From contig NZ_JAUZQF010000053.1 in NCBI RefSeq assembly GCF_030718205.1, forward strand, positions 1-37,285: a DNA stretch of 37,285 nt. The letters are read 5' to 3'. The position numbers and the translations under genes were made by a program. The notes beneath the pieces were generated by a model. The model did not search any database, was not told the origin of the DNA, and was given only the letters and a program-made list of their open reading frames with translations. Positions 32,224 through 37,285 of this stretch are shown here, one piece after another; within the stretch, counting starts at the first letter, position 1; the number at the start of each line of letters is the position of its first letter. The DNA is from Nonomuraea turcica. GTDB lineage: Bacteria; Actinomycetota; Actinomycetes; Streptosporangiales; Streptosporangiaceae.

Positions 32224-33810
32224 CTGTTCAGAGTCGGGTGATGGTTGACGTTTCGGTGTCGGGTGATGCTTGACACTCTTGATTAGTGGTTCGTGCTGTC
32301 CTTGGTCTGGTGATGTGAGCCGCGCGCGTGCTGGGGCAGGCTGTTGCCTGCCCGTATGACCTGACCATGGGGCCGTGGAGGCTCCGGGGTCAAGGGCGGC
32401 CCGTGGCCGTCGCCGGAGGCGATCGCGGCAGCGACCCTTGAGGCCGGAGAGGACGGCTCCGTATGCTGCGCGGCCTACTCCTGGTGTCGCCGCGGGGTCA
32501 GCGGCGGGCGTCATGGCGGCGGCCGCTTCCTTCGGCGTTCTTCTTGCGGATGGGCCCGCTGCTGGTGCGGGCCACGGTCTTGAGGAGTTCTTCTCCGATC
32601 CACAACTGCAGCAGCTGGTCAGTGACCAGCACGTCGCATCGCTGCCCGGCGCGGTGCTGGCCCACGCTGATCTGCTGCCAGGCGACGCAGACCACGCCGT
32701 TGGCGGCGACCTTGCGCGTTACCCAGCCTTGCCCGCTGCGATCGGGCCCGGCCGGTGCGGGCACCGCGGTGGGCAAATGGGTGGTCGGGTGGGTGGCTGG
32801 GTGGAAGCGGCTGGCCGGGGTGGCTTCATCCAGCGACTGGTGCGGGCGGCTGGTGTTGTAGTGGTCCACCCATTCATCCAGCGCCTGCTGCGCCGTGCGC
32901 AGCGAGGAGAAGGTCTGGCTGGTGTCGAACTCGGCGCGTAACGTGCGGTGGAAGCGTTCGATCTTCCCGGTGGTGGTCGGCGAGCGGGGCGCGGTGAGCA
33001 GGTGTTCGATGCCATTTTCCCGGCAGATCCGGTCGAACAGTACCTCGGTCGGCGGAGTGAAGAACCGGCCGGTGAACACCTTGGCGTTGTCGGTGAGGAT
33101 CTGCTCGGGAACCCCGTGCCTGCTCAGGGCCGCCAGCAGGGCCTCGCACACCGGCCTGGTGCGTTCGCGGGGCATCAAGCTCGCCGTCACGCAGTACCGC
33201 GAGTGGTCGTCGATGCCGGTCAGTGCCTTGGCGTGGCCGCCATCGGCCAGCAGGAAGCCGCCGATGAGGTCCATCTGCCACAGCTCCATCGGGCGGGCTC
33301 GTTCGAAGCGTTTCCAGTCCTTGCGGCGTCGGCGCCGCTGATCCGGCTCGATCAGCCCCGCCCGGACCAGGCAGCGGTAGATCGCCGAGACGCTCGGTGC
33401 CTCCACCGGGTCGCGCCGGGCGATCTCCGCAGCGATCCGCTTCGGCCCCCAGGACCGGTGCTGCCGGCGCAGCTCCAGCACCAGTGCCTGCATCGCGCCC
33501 GGCATCTGATGCGGGCACGAGTGGGGGCGATGCGATCGATCCTTCAGGCCCTCCAGGCCCTCCGCCTCATAGCGGGCCAGCCAGGCGTGCAGGCTCTGCC
33601 GGGACACCCCGACCGCCCGGGCCACCTCGGTGACGGTCCGGCCGTCGCTGATCACCGCCAGCACGGCCTTGTATCTCTGCTCTGCCACGCTCAACTCCCT
33701 CATGCTCAGAGGGTGTCAAGCATCAGCCGGAACCGGTGTCGCCCATCAGGCGGAACACTGTCAACCATCAGCCGGAGACGAACTGTCCAGCATCAGCCGG
33801 AACAGTACAG
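32224..33810 (-). mobile_element. IS481-family insertion sequence, complete
   Basis: About 1587 bp. The ends align base for base as inverted repeats, CTGTTCAGAGTCGGGTGATG on the left and, reversed, CTGTACTGTTCCGGCTGATG on the right. A sub-motif near CCGGCTGATGNTTGACA recurs twice at the left end (32234-32275) and four times at the right (33710-33803), probably transposase-binding sites. The flanks repeat GAAAGAGTAGGG (32212-32223 and 33812-33823), a 12-13-bp target duplication. The element landed exactly between an integrase stop codon and the tRNA-type sequence. Confidence 0.85.
32498..33703 (-). CDS. IS481-family transposase
   Basis: Intact DDE transposase of 401 aa. The N-terminal helix-turn-helix reads TVTEVARAVGVSRQSLHAWL with KDRSHRPHS after it; a second helical block KRIAAEIARRDPVEAPSVSA follows; the RNase H-like core has ELWQMDLIGGFLLADGG (first Asp), EQILTDNAKVFTGRF (second Asp) and SPTTTGKIERFHRTLRAEFD (Glu). 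The C-terminal beta domain ends VLVTDQLLQLWIGEELLKTV. All three catalytic residues are present, so the copy may be active. ATG 33703 has no strong ribosome site. Confidence 0.9.
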   Translation of the reverse strand: MRELSVAEQRYKAVLAVISDGRTVTEVARAVGVSRQSLHAWLARYEAEGLEGLKDRSHRPHSCPHQMPGAMQALVLELRRQHRSWGPKRIAAEIARRDPVEAPSVSAIYRCLVRAGLIEPDQRRRRRKDWKRFERARPMELWQMDLIGGFLLADGGHAKALTGIDDHSRYCVTASLMPRERTRPVCEALLAALSRHGVPEQILTDNAKVFTGRFFTPPTEVLFDRICRENGIEHLLTAPRSPTTTGKIERFHRTLRAEFDTSQTFSSLRTAQQALDEWVDHYNTSRPHQSLDEATPASRFHPATHPTTHLPTAVPAPAGPDRSGQGWVTRKVAANGVVCVAWQQISVGQHRAGQRCDVLVTDQLLQLWIGEELLKTVARTSSGPIRKKNAEGSGRRHDARR

Positions 33811-33820
33811 TGAAAGAGTA

Positions 33821-33867
33821 GGGCGGGTGGGACTTGAACCCACGACCCACGGATTATGAGTCCGTGG
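33821..33867 (-). other. 3' half of tRNA(CAU), probable attachment site
   Basis: Minus strand: the anticodon arm ACGGA-CTCATAA-TCCGT carries a CAU anticodon, followed by the T arm GTGGG-TTCAAGT-CCCAC and an acceptor 3' strand CCGCCC. The D arm and 5' acceptor strand are absent; the sequence beyond the anticodon stem is unrelated. Integrative elements duplicate just this half of a tRNA at one end, and an integrase C-terminus lay directly beside it before the IS481 insertion. I read it as an attL/attR core, not a working tRNA gene. Confidence 0.75.
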
Positions 33868-34035
33868 ATCAGCGTGTCGGGCGATGCCGGGCTGTGTCAC
33901 TCTCCGGCATTGGCGCAGGTAGGCGCGGCGTCTGATGGTTGAAGCATGTCGAGGATGCCGAATCAAACCAGGGTCGTCTCAGACTGCCGGTCTCCTCACG
34001 GTCTCCCAAATTGAGGTCGCAACAGGGCTGGCCGA
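33868..34035. other. Short spacer region, no gene
   Basis: No gene or domain seen between the tRNA half and the first repeat-like unit. This stretch would be the outer flank at the decayed end of the CRISPR locus. Confidence 0.5.
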
Positions 34036-34141
34036 GCCTCGATGAAGGGCGGCGCCCAGGAGCGCCGCGACCGGCTGGTCCATTACGGCGGCGGCACAAG
34101 CTGTGGCCTCGATGAAGAGACGGCGCCAAGGAGCGCGGTGA
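34036..34141. repeat. Two direct repeats, possible relic of a second CRISPR type
   Basis: Units at 34036-34070 and 34106-34141 both begin GCCTCGATGAAG and go on through CGGCGCC, AGGAGCGC and GA, with one indel and few changes. They are separated by 35 bp of non-repeated sequence. Unit one can fold with a CGGCGC stem, CCAGGA loop and GCGCCG stem, as CRISPR repeats do. They share no length or sequence class with the main array's 28-nt repeat. The second unit runs into a half-copy of that repeat (GCGGGGCCGAC, 34143-34153). Confidence 0.5.
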
Positions 34142-34186
34142 TGCGGGGCCGACGAGTTTGCGGGCGGTGTGGGCCGTGCTGGTCGG

Positions 34187-37142
34187 GGACCATCCCCGCG
34201 AGCGCGGGGCCGACCCCCGGGCTCCAGCCCGTAGGTCTTGCCGACCCGGACCATCCCCGCGAGCGGGGCCGACGCGGCCTCGCGACGACGACCCGTATCC
34301 GGAGGCGGACCATCCCCGCGAGCGCGGGGCCGACGCCATGGCCTTCGGCCCGCCTGCGTCCGGCGACGGACCATCCCGCGAGCGCGGGGCTGACGCCGAG
34401 TTTCTTCCTCGAGTGAGAGACGGCCTTCTCTGCGGACCACCCCCGCGAGCGCGGGGCCGACTCTATAAAGATGCGAACGATGCTCGCCCAGGACGGACCA
34501 TCCTCGCGAGCGCGGGGGCGACTGGCTTGGCATCCAAGGCCACCATGTCGACCACGGACCATCCCCGCGAGCGCGGGGCTGCCGACGGCGACGGCAGTCT
34601 CCACCTCGGCGCCCACCCCATCCCCGCGAGCGCGGGGCCGACTCCTGTGGTCACAACCCGTGAAAGGAAGCCTCAGGACCATCCCCGCGAGCGCGGGGCC
34701 GACAGAGGGATAGCTACAGTGAGATTCGCGCGACTCGGACCATCCCCGCGAGCGCGGGGCCGACGATACGGCTCACCCGGGGACGTGCCGGTGGTCAGGA
34801 CCATCCCCGCGAGCGCGGGGCCGACGCCGTCCTCACCCCCGCGGACACGGACGTGTTCGGACCATCCCCGCGAGCGCGGGGCCGACCTCACCCCCAACAA
34901 CCTGGGCGACACCGCACGCGGACCATCCCCGCGAGCGCGGGGCCGACCCACGCTCGGTGTAGCCGGTCGGCGGGGTGATGGGACCATCCCCGCGAGCGCG
35001 GGGCCGACGAGCCGGTCTGCCGAGTCCGCAAGATCTCCCCGGGACCATCCCCGCGAGTGCGGGGCCGACGTGCGTCCCCGGGGCGGGGACTGAAATACAA
35101 GGACCATCCCCGCGAGCGCGGGGCCGACAAGGAAATCGGCCAGGTGGCCAAGGGTGCTGGCGGACCATTCCCGCGAGCGCGGGGCCGACAAGCTGACTAC
35201 GGCTGACATCTACGCAGCCTGGGGACCATCCCCGCGAGCGCGGGGCCGACATGGCGCGGGAGATCCTCGACGGAGGGACACTAGGACCATCCCCGCGAGC
35301 GCGGGGCCGACTCTGTACCCGCCGCTTGTGTAGGGGGTCTGTACTGGACCATCCCCGCAAGTGCGGGGCCGACGGTGTGGCGGGCAGTCAGGGCAGCAGG
35401 CGCGAAGGACCATCCCCGCGAGCACGGGGCCGACGCACCCGGAACCTGTCAAGGCAGGCTGTGATCGGGACCATCCCCGCGAGCGCGGGGCCGACTTGAA
35501 CGGCGGCGTCGTCTCCGCCGGCGCGGCCGGACCATCCCCGCGAGCGCGGGGCCGACAGTGAGCTGAGCATCGAGGAAGGGGATCCACTCGGACCATCCCC
35601 GCGAGCGCTGGGCCGACGATCACGCCCGCGCGGCGTTCGATGACATCGAGGGACCATCCCCGCGAGCGCTGGGCCGACGATCACGCCCGCGCGGCGTTCG
35701 ATGACATCGAGGGACCATCCCCGCGAGCGCGGGGCCGACGGTGGTTCAGGTGTTGGGGGCGGCGGGATGTGAGGACCATCCCCGCGAGCGCGGGGCCGAC
35801 CCGTTTCCCAGCTCAATGATCGGCTCGTGGGTCGGACCATCCCCGCGAGCGCGGGGCCGACCGTCCTCCTCGTCTCGATCCTGGCGGTGGACAGGGACCA
35901 TCCCCGCGAGCGCGGGGCCGACACCGGGAAGGGCGGCGCCGACAACCTGTACGTGGGACCATCCCCGCGAGCGCGGGGCCGACATCACCAAGGCGTACGC
36001 CGGCGCATACGGCCAGGGACCATCCCCGCGAGCGCGGGGCCGACTTTAAGAGTGTTCGTCCAAAGGATGCTCTGGTAGGACCATCCCCGCGAGCGCGGGG
36101 CCGACCAGGCCGCAACCTCGTCGCGGCCGTTCTGCGGCGGACCATCCCCGCGAGCGCGGGGCCGACTGGAGGTCGATGTAGACCTGGCCGCGTTCGTCCG
36201 GACCATCCCCGCGAGCGCGGGGCCGACTGTCACCCACGACGCCGAGTGGACTGAGGAGGAGGACCATCCCCGCGAGCGCGGGGCCGACGCCGTTTAGGCC
36301 CTGGCCGAACGTGTAGCTGGTGGACCATCCCCGCGAGCGCGGGGCCGACGTAGCACACCGGCTTGCCCTTGCTGACGGTGTGGGACCATCCCCGCGAGCG
36401 CGGGGCCGACGGTCGGTGGCTCTCCCCCCGCCCCCGCTGCCCAGGACCATCCCCGCGAGCGCGGGGCCGACGCGCGGGCCATCTGCACGGCGAAGGTCTG
36501 GCCGGGACCATCCCCGCGAGCGCGGGGCCGACGGCGCGCTCCCGCACGTCCGGCCACCGCGACCAGGACCATCCCCGCGAGCGCGGGGCCGACCCTCACC
36601 GCCCCGCTGGCAGGCGAGGTGGTCCCGGACCATCCCCGCGAGCGCGGGGCCGACGCCGGCGGCGGCACGTAGTACTTGAAGACGTCCGGACCATCCCCGC
36701 GAGCGCGGGGCCGACGACACGCTGAAGTGCGACCGCATGGCCTACAGGGGACCATCCCCGCGAGCGCGGGGCCGACGCGCCTCGGATCGTGCCACGTGCG
36801 TTGCCCCAGGGACCATCCCCGCGAGCGCGGGGCCGACGGTGGAGATGTCTAGCAATGGGGATCAAGACGCGGACCATCCCCGCGAGCGCGGGGCCGACTG
36901 TCCTGCACGAGCGCGGCGAGGCGCTCGTACTGGACCATCCCCGCGAGCGCGGGGCCGACGACGTTCCCGAGAGCCGCTGAGGCCTCCTCGGCGGACCATC
37001 CCCGCGAGCGCGGGGCCGACGCCCCCAGGGCTGGCCGCCAGCGGCGCATCTCCGGACCATCCCCGCGAGCGCGGGGCCGACGTGATGATCTCGACTCCGA
37101 TCATGCGGCCGTCCGGACCATCCCCGCGAGCGCGGGGCCGAC
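34187..37142 (-). CRISPR. Type I-E-like CRISPR array, 49 repeats, 48 spacers
   Basis: A 28-nt repeat starting GGACCATCCCCGCG and ending GGGGCCGAC recurs with a 61-bp period; spacers are mostly 33 nt. The reverse complement has CCCCGCGC and GCGGGGAT in the places found in the type I-E repeat of Escherichia coli, so crRNAs should be read from the minus strand with the leader on the right. Repeats 34248-34273, 34368-34394, 34434-34461, 34495-34522, 34556-34586 and 34615-34642 carry deletions, insertions or substitutions; most from 34676 on are identical, with single changes at 35042, 35162, 35346, 35407, 35590 and 35651. A half repeat at 34143-34153 adds a 33-nt spacer before the first full one. 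No cas gene is in the window. Confidence 0.97.
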
Positions 37143-37210
37143 ACTTGTTCACCTGCGGGTGTCAATGTGAGGTCCCAGGACATGCTTAACCGTTTGTCAT
37201 CGGGAGATGC
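37143..37210. mobile_element. IS terminus next to the last CRISPR repeat
   Basis: After the last repeat come some 20 bases, then sequence with two near-identical blocks, CATGCTTAACC and GATGCTTAACG, 30 bp apart, resembling the iterated end motifs of IS481-type elements, followed by the end of a transposase-like frame. The element has removed or displaced most of the expected leader. Its exact boundary cannot be set because the other end lies outside the window. Confidence 0.5.
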
Positions 37211-37285
37211 TTAACGTCCGTCGGGCTGGGTGCCCTTGCCTCGGACGTAGAGACGGGTGACGGGTGTGGTGTCGCGGCGGGGCCT
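37211..37285 (-). CDS. Partial transposase C-terminus
   Basis: The minus-strand frame entering from the window edge reads RPRRDTTPVTRLYVRGKGTQ and PDGR before TAA at 37211-37213. Such a tail after the core is typical of rve-type IS transposases (IS481/IS3-like). Only 24 codons are visible, so the assignment depends mainly on the adjoining terminal-repeat-like DNA. Confidence 0.4.
   Translation of the reverse strand, partial: RPRRDTTPVTRLYVRGKGTQPDGR

Noticed and set aside
33821..33867. A functional tRNA(CAU) gene
   Set aside because: D arm and 5' acceptor strand are absent, so only an attachment-site half is supported.
34158..37189. Long open frames on both strands through the array, rich in RARG, ASAGPT and RERGAD repeats
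   Set aside because: They are the CRISPR repeat translated in different frames; the period is 61 bp and there is no ribosome site or domain. Not proteins.

Overview
The window comes from a high-GC Gram-positive actinomycete. The evidence is GTG and TTG starts, AfsR/SARP and LAL-LuxR regulators, a mycothiol-dependent enzyme family, an actinobacterial CRISPR repeat and strong GC bias. A Streptosporangiales-type genome such as Nonomuraea or Actinomadura would fit, but the sequence alone does not fix the genus. It is an accessory region: small modules of regulator, exporter and enzyme lie among many broken genes and mobile-element scraps, and it ends in a long CRISPR array.

Layout. 1-1036 has no convincing gene. 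1037-3728 holds a secreted Amidase_6-type protein, a small lipoprotein-like protein, an AHSA1 protein with an internal deletion and a twice-frameshifted RibD/DHFR-like gene. 3729-6155 is decayed DNA around one intact glyoxalase-like gene, which is flanked by 105-bp inverted repeats. 6283-6756 is a PPOX-type flavin protein. 7062-9795 is a frameshifted tetR divergent from an MFS exporter, an NTF2-like gene and a truncated SGNH hydrolase. 9882-10730 holds two unknown small genes and a DUF305 remnant. 11094-17015 is an imine-reductase-like gene plus MFS exporter, divergent from an 1099-aa AfsR-type regulator. 17199-18155 is transposon and integrase debris. 18173-19716 is a MarR, SnoaL-like and SRPBCC set. 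19765-20837 is the ruin of a ThiF-like plus M50-like (RiPP-type) locus. 21106-26373 is an old-yellow-enzyme plus MFS operon divergent from a large LuxR regulator.

26459-33866 is a mobile-element graveyard: merR and CBS fragments, an unknown phage/plasmid-type gene, a broken endonuclease VII-like gene, a resolvase lacking its catalytic N-terminus, a truncated excisionase head to head with an integrase C-terminus, an intact IS481-family element, and the 3' half of a tRNA(CAU) gene that looks like an attachment site. Intact chromosomal-type genes here are a second glyoxalase-like gene and a maleylpyruvate isomerase-family gene.

34187-37142 is a type I-E-like CRISPR array of 49 repeats and 48 spacers. 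Repeat polarity and the decayed left end both put the leader on the right, where an insertion sequence begins within tens of bases of the last repeat. No cas gene is present. A pair of unrelated 35-36-nt direct repeats abuts the decayed end and may be the remains of a second CRISPR type. I found no clearly new, intact multi-gene system. The strongest leads are the CRISPR boundary structures, the tRNA/integrase/IS481 junction, and the reductive-aminase exporter module with its own AfsR-type regulator.
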